Shown in pieces: positions 1-9,028 of a DNA stretch of 64,000 nucleotides. The stretch lies in contig CAUYUJ010005025.1 of assembly GCA_963575745.1 (NCBI GenBank), forward strand, positions 281,377 to 345,376, given 5' to 3'. The DNA is from Prorocentrum cordatum (taxonomy: Eukaryota; Sar; Dinophyceae; Prorocentrales; Prorocentraceae). Within the stretch, counting starts at the first letter, position 1. Each line of letters starts with the position of its first letter. Under the pieces are notes generated by a model. The model was not told the origin of the DNA. It did no database searches and saw nothing but the letters and a program-made list of their open reading frames with translations. A program made the translations under genes and the position numbers.

Positions 1-1120
1 CACGGACCGTGCACCTACTGGCCACTCTGCCCGAGCCATAGTCGACGCCGAGATTACGCTCAGACCTGACGGGCAGGGGTTGGAGGCTCTTCAACTTAGC
101 TGCAATGGACGCACGCACCGCGGGGAAATTGTTCAAGACGCGAGACTTGTCGAGAGCGAACTTTAAGTCGACCAGGCGCAACTGCTGCATCAGGTGCTGG
201 CCTGCGGCTGCGACGTCGCCGACCACGCGGGGCTCGGTGCCCCAACGCACGAGGCCAAAATCGTCAACGTTGACGGACAGCTGCACGGCAGGGCAAGCCG
301 CCTGCGCGGCATCCAAAGGGCCCAAGAGAATCAATTGCAGCATACATGTGGCAAAAGTACAGCCAGGCACAATCGTTTGCTCAACGCAAAGGAGGGACCC
401 CACAGCACCCCCAACATCGAGGACGCGCGGAGCGCGATAGATTTGGACCAGGAGGTACAATTGCCACAACGGAAAGCTGGTAGCCTTCGCGGCGGCCAAC
501 AAATGATGGTGCTGAACCAACTCAAACGCTTTCTTTAAATCGAGCAACAAGGTGGCACACGCACGCTCCTTATAGGTAGAGTGCTCAGACCAGGCCGCCT
601 GGATCCAAACACATTTTTCGGAAGCCTTACCGTGGGTGCTCCAAAAGAAGGCCCTGAAGTTGTCGGCCTGCCACTTCCTGATGAGAGGACGTCTCGGGCG
701 ACGCTGGACCCTGGCCAAGACATGCAAGAGCCCCAAAGGCCTGACACCCCCCGTTCTTTTAAGAATGGAAACGATACGGTTCCACATGCTGGGCCACTCT
801 CGCCCATGCTCAATGTGGTGCACAATGTCACAAAGAGCCTCGAGAGCGGCATGCGGCAGGAGCAGGAGAGAGCGCGGGGAGATCTGATCGAACCCCGTGC
901 CCGACGAGGGCTTGAAAGACTTGAGAGCTCGCGCAAGCTCGGCCACCGAGGGCCTCTGATGGGGGTCCCCGGGCAATGGAGAGGTTGGTGCTCGACCCCG
1001 ACTTGCCACCAACGCTTCCACTCGCCCTCGAGCGCTTCGATCGACTCGAGCGAAGCGCAGGGTCGAAGAGTGCCGTGACAGAGGGAGGCAGGCTGAAAGG
1101 GAGTAGGGAGGGCCGAGAAC
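1..1120 (-). pseudogene. LINE-A ORF2, reverse transcriptase palm (partial, exits window)
   Basis: This frame (codons in phase with 538-536) is open on the minus strand from 1,120 to base 1 and has no stop before the window edge. It carries the ordered RT blocks SSGTGFDQISPRS, LLLDLKKAF (motif A, catalytic Asp), VPGCTFATCML (motif B), VNVDDFGLV (motif C, the Asp-Asp pair) and LDKSRV (motif D). It therefore encodes the polymerase palm of a non-LTR retrotransposon ORF2. The frame closes at 1,121-1,123, whereas the preceding conserved linker (for example EREWGSWVDKHSSGG, about 1,150-1,195) lies in another frame, so at least one frameshift separates RT from the endonuclease. The thumb and any RNase H would lie left of the window. 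RT identity is confident; activity of this copy is unlikely. Confidence 0.8.
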
Positions 1121-1129
1121 TTATACAAG

Positions 1130-1440
1130 GCAGACATGCCCCCAGACGAATGCTTGTCAACCCAACTGCCCCATTCTCGTTCCTTGGCCTGAGCGCAGGC
1201 CCGTTGAAGCCGCGTCGCCTCGCGGCTCGCAGGGTCGGCGAGGCGCCGCGCCGACTCCAACGGGAGGAACAAAACCTGCCTCAGCATGGCCGTCCTAGCG
1301 GCGATCTCGGCCGTCTCTGGTAGACGGTGAAAGCGAGAGAGGCGCCCTGCAGCTGCGACAAGTTGCGACCTGTGAGCGCCAGCAGACGACCTACTGAGAT
1401 CTGCTCTGCACCTTGCGCCACCAGCAGGCAAGAGGGGACA
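1130..1440 (-). pseudogene. LINE-A EN-RT linker, out-of-frame segment
   Basis: The minus-strand frame that is open from 1,431 to 535 contains helical, charged linker sequence such as REATRLQRACAQAKEREW and EALEGEWKRWW. This resembles the region between endonuclease and RT in LINE ORF2 proteins. Below about 1,030 the recognisable RT sequence continues in a different frame, so only the upstream part of this frame is judged to be real coding sequence. No catalytic residues are expected here. The call is an inference from position and composition. Confidence 0.45.
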
Positions 1441-1541
1441 ACTTAGGGAACCGAGGGGGGTTGGGGGCCGACGGGGTTTTCCACTTGACCTGAAGCGGCT
1501 TGTCCCTCCCCACGTAATCGTCGCACTGGTCCCCAGAAATC

Positions 1542-1545
<4 letters not shown>

Positions 1546-1601
<56 letters not shown>

Positions 1602-1610
1602 CAAAAAAAA
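1546..1610. repeat. (GA)n microsatellite inside LINE-A
   Basis: About 26 GA dinucleotides followed by an A-rich run. On the minus strand it reads as Ser-Leu repeats in the endonuclease frame, so it does not itself stop that frame, but it is an expansion within the EN-RT linker and marks decay. Confidence 0.9.
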
Positions 1611-1614
1611 ATGG

Positions 1615-2530
1615 CCTTCAGCAGCCCCGAGAAAAGCGCCCCACTGATCCTGGATCTGGAGATCAGGATCCGAACGCAGCTCGTTAACATGGTCCCAGGG
1701 GTCAACCTCAGGAGGGGGCCCAAGACAAACAATGGGCAACTCCGTGGGGAACCTCTTGGGGACCTGAACGAACCGAACACTACGCAGGGGCTCAACCGAG
1801 GGAATCACGAGCCGAACAGGGAGGCGGGGAGAGATGGGGACATTCTGTACAACTTCTGCCCTGGCCTGACCTGCAATCTGGCGCGACACCACAAAGTAGT
1901 CAATGCAGCGCATAGCAGGCCTGCAAGTGCCCCCCGTGGGCGCCGCGATGACCGCGTCGAGAGCATCGACCCACGACGTCTTGACTAGATCACTTGGTGT
2001 ACAATTCCAATCGCCACCGACGATGAAGGGCATGCCAGCAGCCTTGAGTCTGGCTCCTACACGCGTGAGGATCGCCCAATTCTGCTCGTCAATGCCCACA
2101 GAGTGCACCAAGTACAAGTTGACGACAAGGAAGCCGCCGCGCAACATGCCTCCCACATGCAACGCCGCAGCACGTGCGGCCACCACCTGACTGCCGAAAT
2201 TCTCGAGCGGCGCTATCCCAACACGAGCAACTGACGCCGTAACCAGCCCACCAGAAGGATTGCCAGCAGTGGGGAGCGCAGCCGTGGCAGTGGCCGACCA
2301 ACCCGCAGCACGCATCTTGGACTCAATAACCTGAGAGGCAGCGGGCAGCATGCGGGACTCCTGCAACAAAAGAATATCGCTGTAAATAGACTCCGACAGG
2401 TACGCGTCGAGTCCGACCTGCCCACCGACATTGGCGGTGCTGATCGACCAAGTCTTCTGCACCTTCCTGCTAAACGGACGGCCGATCGGCCGCTGCGGCA
2501 GAGGTGCCCATCGGGTCGTCAAAAGGGGTG
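1615..2530 (-). pseudogene. LINE-A ORF2, EEP (APE-like) endonuclease
   Basis: An apurinic-like endonuclease that would nick target DNA for target-primed reverse transcription. Conserved blocks in order are STANVGGQVG (N-terminal Asn), ILLLQES (catalytic Glu), VVNLYLVHSVG (His), FIVGGDWNCTP (Asp-x-Asn) and RCIDYFVVS (Asp). The last block, normally Ser-Asp-His before Pro, reads SPRLPVRL, so the terminal Asp-His pair is not present in canonical form; this may be decay or a family feature. The frame is open upstream across the ORF1 stop at 2,470 but offers no nearby ATG, so expression would need reinitiation or +1 recoding. Downstream it runs into the (GA)n tract and loses frame before the RT. 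Confidence 0.75.
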
Positions 2531-3630
2531 CACTTAAACTTCTTCTGCGCAGCGTCGTTGAGCCCACCGACGATGTTGTCGCACTGCTTGCGAGAAAAGC
2601 CCTTGGACTGCAAGAACTTGTCCCATCCTTCGTCAGTGGTGAGACGTTGCAAAAAGGATGAGAAACGAGCGGGCGCTTTCTGGCCGCCAACAGCTCCTTG
2701 TGCCGAGTCGCTTTTCCCCGCCCCCCCCGTCGCCGCCCCCCCTCCAGACGGCGCAAGGGTGGCAGGCACTGCGCCCGGCGCAAAGGGCGACGCTGCAGCT
2801 CCAAGCGCGTCTCCTCCAAAGACGGCTGTGGCTGCAGCGGCGACATCAAGGGACTGCGGCTCAGAGACAGGATCGTCACGCATGCCGTCGTCACTGTCGC
2901 TCTCGGCCTGCTCACTCCCGTCGTCGGCGGGGCGCAGCACGCCGTCACGAGTAGCAAGAAGAGAGCGCAGCGAACTCGCAAGTCCTTTGTCCATGGCCTC
3001 GAGCTGCAGCAACAGAGCGAATGCAGGATCGCCAGGCTGAACTTGAGTGAGACCTCCGCCAGGAGGCCGAGCCCGCACAGGCCCGCCACTGGCAGCAGCC
3101 CAGGCCGCAGTGGCCTTGGCCGCGCACGCGAGCTCGTGCGCCTGCACCTGCTCGAGCTTGGCCTTGAGCGCAACCAACTCCAAAAACTTCTCCTGCACGT
3201 GAACCTCGAGCTTGTCGACCTTCTGCTGCACCTGTAGCGCCTCGCGCTTGGCCTCGTCGTACGCCATCTGGGCATGCTTGGCGACCGCCTTGGGGTCGCC
3301 TGCCGCCAGGGCCCGTTGAGCCAACACCCTGGCCCGCTGCGATGGGCCGAGGAGCGACTTGGAAGTCTCAAAATCGGCATCGGACATCTTGACGAACACA
3401 GAGAGCTGAGAGGCATCAAGCAGCGGGGTCTTGGGCTTGGCGTCCTTCTGCCGCGGTGGCCCTTGAGCCCAGTCTCCTTGCGGGGGCAGAGCTGGGCGAG
3501 TAGCGGGCATAGGAGGACGCTCAGCACCACACATGTAGCAAAACTTCTTGAAAGCGAAGTTGTTCTTGAAACCGCACTTCTTCTTGGGACAGCACCAAAC
3601 ATCGCCACCGCCACGATTGGTACCTCCCAT
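2470..3630 (-). CDS. LINE-A ORF1, zinc-finger/coiled-coil gag-like protein
   Basis: The start chosen is the first in-frame ATG (3,630), 135 nt after the spliced leader; the GTG at 3,762 is rejected because the host is eukaryotic. The 386-aa product begins MGGTNRGGG and has a RanBP2-type zinc finger at residues 12-34 (W12, C14, C19, N23, C31, C34). A charged helical, probably coiled-coil, region follows at about 108-175 (for example VQQKVDKLEVHVQEKFLELV), then Ala/Gly/Pro-rich sequence and a conserved-looking C-terminus near 330-375 (SKGFSRKQCDNIVGGLND). ORF1 proteins of LINEs bind element RNA; a finger plus coiled coil fits that role. The ORF is intact, unlike the ORF2 frames. ORF2 begins in the +1 frame around its stop. 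The function is inferred, not proven. Confidence 0.7.
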   Translation of the reverse strand: MGGTNRGGGDVWCCPKKKCGFKNNFAFKKFCYMCGAERPPMPATRPALPPQGDWAQGPPRQKDAKPKTPLLDASQLSVFVKMSDADFETSKSLLGPSQRARVLAQRALAAGDPKAVAKHAQMAYDEAKREALQVQQKVDKLEVHVQEKFLELVALKAKLEQVQAHELACAAKATAAWAAASGGPVRARPPGGGLTQVQPGDPAFALLLQLEAMDKGLASSLRSLLATRDGVLRPADDGSEQAESDSDDGMRDDPVSEPQSLDVAAAATAVFGGDALGAAASPFAPGAVPATLAPSGGGAATGGAGKSDSAQGAVGGQKAPARFSSFLQRLTTDEGWDKFLQSKGFSRKQCDNIVGGLNDAAQKKFKCTPFDDPMGTSAAAADRPSV

Positions 3631-3723
3631 GAAAGCTCGAACCAAAGAAGAGTGTTCCGACAGGAGCTCACAAAATGGAACCTGCACAGGGCAGCGCGAG
3701 AAAATGTTGGGGCCGCAAATCCC

Positions 3724-3787
3724 CCTCGCCAGAAAGGCCAGGTCCTGAGCCAGAAACGCCACGGACTTGAGCCAAAATGGCTACGTA
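3724..3787 (-). other. Dinoflagellate spliced leader plus two relict leaders at the LINE-A 5' end
   Basis: Minus strand 3,787-3,766 contains CGTAGCCATTTTGGCTCAAG, identical over 20 bases to the conserved dinoflagellate spliced leader; position 2 of the 22-nt leader is A instead of C. It abuts a second leader-like 22-mer (3,765-3,744, starting TCCGTGGCGTTTCTGG), which I align at 17 of 22 positions. A third, more decayed one (3,743-3,724, ACCTGGCCTTTCTGGCGAGG) aligns with two gaps. Leaders are added to mRNA in trans, so a genomic copy implies retroposition of a processed transcript. Tandem relicts imply repeated cycles. A GGA-rich tract lies just upstream. Confidence 0.9.
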
Positions 3788-3843
3788 CCCCTCCTCCAGC
3801 TCCTCCTCCTCCTCCTCCTCCTCCTCCTCCTCCTCCTCCCTCT
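3788..3843. repeat. (TCC/GGA)n microsatellite next to the LINE-A 5' end
   Basis: Imperfect CTC triplet repeats, read as GGA on the LINE-A strand, lie directly 5' of the spliced leader. Confidence 0.85.
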
Positions 3844-3899
3844 CGTACCTATGGTAGTGCTGGTGGAAAGTATGCCGCCCATCAGGAGGGGGGGGGGTG

Positions 3900-4335
3900 A
3901 CTAAAGCCCTCGCTACCCCCTTGAGATTCGAGTAGGGGATCGACTAAAGAATTGATGTACGCCTTGATTCACGCGAGACTTGATCTTCTCGTCGAATCTG
4001 CGATAACCTGCGCCGTTGTCGCGCCACCTAGTCTGCACCACATGGCGTGCACCGCGCAGGCAACACCACACCACACAGTTTTCCCCACGTAGGTTGGACC
4101 CCATCTTTCGCACGGTTTGCACCAATACTGCTCGCACAGCATAGTTTGCACCACATGGTTATCAGCACGTAGGCCGCACAACACATCTTACACCACGGTT
4201 TGCGCCAATCTGGTTTGCACACCACAATTTGCAGCACATAGCTGGCACCACGCAGATTGCGCCATGTAGATAACACATCGCTTGCTCCACATGCCTTGCA
4301 CCACACATCTTGCACCTGGTTGAGCCGCATCGATT
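3900..4335. repeat. Degenerate TTGCACCACAT repeat region
   Basis: From about 4,010 the sequence is built from diverged copies of a roughly 20-base motif resembling TTGCACCACAT..GCACGTAG. No coding signal was seen. A similar but distinct TACACA-type array lies at 61.5 kb. Confidence 0.5.
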
Positions 4336-4452
4336 ACACACCCGCAGCGCAAGTGCAGCATCGTATCGTTTGGGGTCCAGGTTGGCTGCATCAAGGCGTA
4401 GACGGAAGGATATCCCGGATACCAACGCAATGGGCTCCAATTGGGCGCCGCG

Positions 4453-4604
4453 TAATGGGGGGGTCATAAATGGGGGGGGGGTCGCGGGTGGTCCGAAAAG
4501 GTACCCAAACGGTACCTAAACGAGCCCCCTGGGGCTCCGGAGGGGCCCGAAAGGGGCACGAAAGGGGACCTTTTCTGACCCCCCCATTTGTGGCCCCCCC
4601 ATTA
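4453..4604. mobile_element. Short TIR element (MITE-like), TAATGGGGGGG family
   Basis: The left end TAATGGGGGGGTCATAAATG and the reverse complement of the right end (TAATGGGGGGGCCACAAATG) match at 18 of 20 bases, giving a 152-bp element bounded by TAAT/ATTA. There is no coding capacity. Its size and terminal inverted repeats fit a non-autonomous DNA element; the mobilising enzyme is unknown. Confidence 0.65.
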
Positions 4605-4749
4605 AGCCACGCCCAACTCCAAAAGACCCCGTGCGTTGCGCGCGCAACCCCGCGCCCCACCCAGTCTTCCCCCCCGGGGAGCGCGGGGCTGCGTGCGTCC
4701 TGTGAGCTCCAGAGACCACCCGCGCTGCGTGCGCAACCCGGCGCTCCTC

Positions 4750-4915
4750 TGGTCTCTCTCCTCCTCCCTCCTCCTCCTCCTCCTCCTCCTCCTCCTCCTC
4801 CTCCTCCTCCTCCTCCTCCTCCTCCCCCGTCTCCTCCTCCTCCTCCTCCTCCTCCTCCTCCCCCTCCTCCCCCTCCTCCTCCTCCTCCTCCTTCCCCTCC
4901 TCCCCCTTCTCCAGC
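4750..4915. repeat. (CTC)n microsatellite
   Basis: Nearly pure CTC triplets with scattered CCC interruptions. The long poly-Pro, poly-Leu and poly-Glu frames it produces are artefacts. Confidence 0.95.
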
Positions 4916-5035
4916 CGTTTTGGCTCCGACCCCCTGCGGCGCCGAGAGGGCGCGGCGGGCGATTGGGGCCACCGACTATCTCCACGTGCTATCTGTTGGG
5001 ATCGAATGACGATTGCTAAAAGTGGGTGAACAAAC

Positions 5036-5950
5036 ATGCCACAAAGGAAGTTGGCCCGAGATCGGAAAAAGGCTCAGGAAGCGGGTCCCAACGGGGATTG
5101 GCCACCGCTTCCTGGACAGCAGCCTAAACCAGTGCAAGCTTCGAACCCGTTCTTTGGTCTTCCGCAGTGGCCGCCAGGCTCGAGTCAGCCCACCTGGCCG
5201 CTCTGGAATGTGCCGCCTCCTCCTCCTGCGGCAGGCCCGTTCATGCACTCGCAAAAGGGCGCAGCATGTGGCGACACGAATGGCGGCGGGGACAAGCGCA
5301 AGGTGGTCTGCAGCGCGTGTCCTCGATGGGCATGGGTGTCAAAGCACATGCAGTATGGCAGCACGTGCTTGTGCTGGGCGGCCTTCACCAACAAGGCGCC
5401 ATCTGTTTCGTCGCCCGACAATAGCACCTCAGGGTTGGCGCCGCCTTGCAGGAGCAGCTGCAGGGCATCATCAAGGCACAGCCTGGCAGTGAGCAGGCCC
5501 GAGCTGCTCAGAGCCTTCTGGATGCGGCCAAAGCTGGGACCAAGGCGGAGCGTGGCACTGCAGCGGCCCCAGTGACCCAGCGCGTCACGGAAGCCACGGC
5601 GAAGGTGCAGCGGACTCTGGTCGTTTTCGACAAGATTCGAGCTCAGCAGGTTTGCCTCACACTGGAGCTCGAGAAGGTGAAGGGCTCATTATCGGAGGCG
5701 GCCTCGGCGTTAGCGCATGCGGAGAAGGAGCGTGCTGAAGTGTTCAAGACGGTTGTCTCTCCCGTGCAGGAGGCGTCGCAGGTGGGCACAGGCATCGATC
5801 TCAGCTCCTCGTTGGGTGACAGTGAGCCCGATGAATACATGTTCACGATCAATCTGGGCCCTGAGTTCGACAACCCTGATGGCGTCATGGACGAGCAGGA
5901 CCTGGCGGAGGTGAACCGCCGCAAGAATTTCGAGCTTCCGACGCTCCAAG
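5036..5950 (+). pseudogene. LINE ORF1-like fragment (plus strand), frameshifted
   Basis: Reading starts at ATG 5,036 (MPQRKLARDRKKAQEAG) with a Pro-rich N-terminal part and a Cys-rich putative zinc-binding block, KVVCSACPRWAWVSKHMQYG followed by STCLCW. The recognisable protein then moves to another frame near 5,425-5,446, where the plausible frame has a TAG at 5,422. It continues as an Ala/Glu-rich helical segment (for example RVTEATAKVQRTLVVFDKIR) and the acidic block SLGDSEPDEYMFTINLGPEF. From about 5,950 it dissolves into CCAAGACGGCC repeats. The layout (basic N-terminus, CxxC finger, coiled coil, acidic tail) resembles ORF1/gag proteins of dinoflagellate LINEs. No ORF2 follows, so this is a truncated copy. 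Confidence 0.5.
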
Positions 5951-6115
5951 ACGTCCCAGGAAGTCCCGAAGACCGCCCCACGATTGCCCCAGAAACCCCC
6001 AAGAGTACCCCAAGGCGGCCCAAAGACCGCCCCAAGACGGCCCGAGGGGCCCCGAAGAGGGCCCCAAGACGGCCCAGGAGGGCTCCCAAACGGCCCAAGA
6101 TGCCCCAGGAGGCGG
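5950..6115. repeat. Degenerate CCAAGACGGCC array
   Basis: Runs of GGCCCCAAGACGGCCC-like sequence in imperfect 10-15-base steps. Related arrays in this orientation occur at about 7,740-7,870 and 8,185-8,370, and in the opposite orientation at several other places in the window. Confidence 0.7.
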
Positions 6116-6235
6116 AGTGCAGGGCAGCGGGGATCCTTTCGGAATGCCTCGCGGGGGCTGCGAGCTGCGCAGCTGTCGCCACTGTCGTGGGCTCCTGGGA
6201 GGCACGGGGGAACCCTGAACCACGCAGACCGTGCA
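6115..6235. repeat. Single unit related to the ~100-bp satellite at 36 kb
   Basis: The stretch GAGCTGCGCAGCTGTCGCCA..GTCGTGGGCTCCTGGGAGGC matches the repeated core of the 35.9-36.9 kb array. It sits alone between the CCAAGACGGCC array and unremarkable sequence. Confidence 0.5.
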
Positions 6236-6479
6236 AGTCTCGCAGTGTATTCTTCTGCATGGAGCGTGCAAGTACATGGTAGCCTCTCGTGGAGAACGGG
6301 CTGGGCGTGTCTGGGTAATCGGGCCAGCTGTGGGCGTTGTTGGGGCCACTTCGGATACATGTTGGTGCTCTCTCGGACCCCTCTTAGAGGCAGTGGGGGG
6401 GGTCTTGCGGCGATCATGCTGGAGGACATCGATCAACGCTGAGGCGACGTGAATGAGCCTCGGCCGGTCGGAGCCCGAA

Positions 6480-7000
6480 ACATCGTCTCTTGGGGCGCTG
6501 CTGGGCGCTCTTGGGGCCGCTTTGAGACCTTCTACAGGAGCCCCTTTAAGGCCCTTGGGCGATCTTGGAACCATCTGAGTCCATCGAGAGCGCGACGATG
6601 AGAGGGCAACAACATGGCAACAGCAAAGGTACCTGAAGGACTGAGGCCTCTTCGGGACGTCCTTGGGAGCCGTCTTGGGGCCTCTTGAAGGCATGATGGG
6701 TACCACGTAGTGTCATCTCGGAGGCTCTCTTTCCCTTATTGCATCTCGATTCATATCGGAGCAACCTTCGCCCAACAGCCTCCCGAGGATGCTTTTGAAA
6801 CGCCAACTTCCTTCAACAACCTTCGTTGTTAGGTTGTGCTTGTGTATGACGGAAGTTGCGTCCTAAATAAGTTATCCCCCTGCGGAGTTCGAATGATCGC
6901 TTGTCGGAGCCCTCGTGGGACGCTCTTGGGGTGCTCTTGGCAGTTCTCGTGGCCTTCTTGGAGCCGTGGTGGGCCCCTCTTGCGGCTCTCCCCGGCCAGC
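6480..7000. repeat. Interrupted GGCCGTCTTGGGG-type repeats (opposite orientation)
   Basis: Short blocks near 6,490-6,560, 6,650-6,700 and 6,900-6,990 resemble CTCTTGGGGCCGTCTTGGGG, the reverse orientation of the 5,950 array. No supported gene. Confidence 0.45.
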
Positions 7001-7189
7001 TCGTAGCCACCTCCAGGCATCAAAAGTCAATCGTAAACAACAGGGTGAGACAGCAGCAAGTATTGAACAAACATACGTTTTGGGAGGCGTTCGGGATCTC
7101 GGAAGCGTACATCATCTGACGGGCTCCGTGGCTACTCACAGCCTGCTGGAAGCCACCTTGAATTACCTTGCGCCGCCTCGGAGGTACAG

Positions 7190-7480
7190 TGGAAACCCGT
7201 GCCAAGAAACACCCTGCTCGCCTCCAGGGTGCCCTGGGTTTCTTGGGTGTCGATGGTTTTGCGATGGAAAGCGTGACGCTCCCACGCCAAAAATCAATGG
7301 ACGTCCTGGGGTCTCAGGGTTGGGCTTCTTGTGGAAGGTTTCTTGTGGACTGACCTCCACTGTATTCGCCCAGGAACCTCGCCGAAGGCATTGACCATCG
7401 GCGCCCCTGGATGCATTGTAGTGCTCTGCCCTGGGCCACTCGCCCCCATCCTCGCCCCCGATGTTTGTTGTGGCTCGCGA
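7190..7480. repeat. Interspersed repeat R300, copy 1
   Basis: This segment (from GTGCCAAGAAACACCCTGCT through CTGGGGTCTCAGGGTTGGG to CCCGATGTTTGTTGTGGCT) recurs at 14,457-14,750 with many point differences. The fragments GCCAAGAAACACCCTG at 13,553 and GCCAAGAAACCAGTTGG at 13,969 are partial copies. No coding, promoter or target-duplication signal was recognised. Confidence 0.8.
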
Positions 7481-7739
7481 CGCGGGGAGGTCCTGGGGCG
7501 AAGGAGAAGAAGCAGCAACAGGTTTCTTGTGAAAGGTGTCTTGCGGTCGGGCCTCGAGTGCAATCTTGAGCTACCCGAGGCCATCGTGGGCCCCCGTTGG
7601 TCGCCCTGAGCGCCGGGGCCTCCCCCGTCCAGGCCCCAGGGAAAGCCTCCCCGTCCCACGGCGGACGGACCCTCCAGTCCCCGCGCGGCGACGGGACCAG
7701 TGTCACCGGACCCTGCCTTGGCCTGGCTTGCTTCCAGGA

Positions 7740-8375
7740 CGGCCCAAGACGACCAGGCAGAAGAAGGCAAGACCAGACAGCCAGACAACACGAAACAAGG
7801 CTCGACAAGACAGCCTCCAGGTCGGCCCAAGATAGCACCGAGACGGCCCAAGATGGCCCACAATGCGTTCAAGATTCCCAAAGAGGCGGCCCCAAGAGCA
7901 CACCGCCCCCAAGACGCAAAGATCCTATTGCATTGTTCCAAAAGGGTTCTGTGTGATGTTGACAGTCATCTTTACGGCGCCCGAGACCGCGTAAGAGCCC
8001 CTAATACGGCTTACAGCTGACCCGCACAGTAAGGATGGGCAACCTTGGGTACCTTTGCATATTTGCCCCCTGGGTCCATCCTTGACCATTTTCGCTGGCC
8101 GCACCCCGCTCGAGAAGCTTCGAAATGACCCTCCAAGGCCCTCGCATCTTTATCACGCATCCTTATGATACGGGCCGACTGTTCCAGGGCCCCAAGACAG
8201 CCCAAGCGATCCTGGAGACGGCCCCAGAGGCCTCCAAGACGGTCTAAGGCCGTCCAGATCCCCATGGCCCCAAGAGAGCCCCAGGAGCGCTCGGAATTGA
8301 CTAAATGGCCAGCAAGGCCCTCGGGCCCACCGGGAAGACGGCCCCCAGAAGGCCCCAGGAGGCCCTCAAGAAGCA
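7740..8375. repeat. Degenerate CCAAGACGGCC arrays
   Basis: Two patches (about 7,740-7,870 and 8,185-8,370) of GGCCCAAGACGGCCCC-like repeats with unremarkable sequence between. Open frames through them are Pro/Arg/Lys-rich artefacts of the repeat. Confidence 0.55.
8020..8175. repeat. Interspersed repeat shared with 50,868-51,048
   Basis: The run TGACCCGCACAGTAAGGATG, TTTGCATATTTGCCCCCTGG, GTCCATCCTTGACCATTTTC, GCTGGCCGCACCCCGCTCGA, TCGGGCCGACTGT is alignable to 50,874-51,048 throughout. Confidence 0.7.
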
Positions 8376-8548
8376 ATCCACGAGGCCTTTCAGAGACTCC
8401 CAACCGGCCCCCTGAGAAGCCCCCGAGTGACTTTCAAGAGGCCTCTGATGGCCTCACGCCCTCAAAGAGACCACAGGTGGTCCCTCGCAGGCCTCACATC
8501 CACAACAGGTCCATCCCGGGAGGCAGTCAAACATCCGCGCGGCTAGGC

Positions 8549-8656
8549 GAGGAGGAGGAGGAGGACGAGGACGAGGACGAGGACGAGGATGAGAAGGAGG
8601 ATGAGGACGAGGAGGAGGAGGACGAGGAGGAGGAGGAGGAGGAGGAGGAGGAGATG
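8549..8656. repeat. (GAG/GAC)n microsatellite
   Basis: GAGGAC and GAGGAG triplets, reading as acidic repeats in one frame. Confidence 0.95.
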
Positions 8657-8880
8657 TGAAGTCTTCGGCACGGGGGTGGGAAGGACGTGTAGAAATGTGT
8701 ATATGCGCTGGAGTCCTGGCCCCGGGGAGGCTGGCCGCATTGGAATGGGGGCAGTTTCCCTTCCCTGCTCGGCTGGCGCGGTGGACTTTCCCTTCCCTGC
8801 TCGGCTGGCACGGTGGACCCCGCGGTTTTTCACCACCCTGTGTGCCTGCTTGAGGGAAACGAAGAATGACATGAACAGAA

Positions 8881-9028
8881 AGACTCGGAGGTCCGCGCGG
8901 ATTTCGCGCATCCGCGCTGGACCCCCATGGCGGCGCCTCTGGCGCCGCCCCTGGCGCGCTCCGCGCGCCGGAGAGGGGGGTCCAGCGCCGATCCGACAAA
9001 TCCGCGCGGACCTCCGAGTCTTCATGTT
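8881..9028. mobile_element. MITE, CGCGCGGATTT family, copy 1
   Basis: The left end GACTCGGAGGTCCGCGCGGA and the reverse complement of the right end (the same string) are identical, followed by further similarity to about 45 bases per arm. The centre is the GC palindrome GGCGCCTCTGGCGCC plus GGCGCGCTCCGCGCGCC, so the whole unit can fold into one long hairpin. It is non-coding. Sister copies lie at 38.04 kb and 59.9 kb. Confidence 0.75.

Noticed and set aside
3631-3762. N-terminal extension of LINE-A ORF1 from GTG 3,762
   Set aside because: It begins at GTG and reads through relict spliced-leader sequence. In a eukaryote the first in-frame ATG (3,630) is the sensible start.
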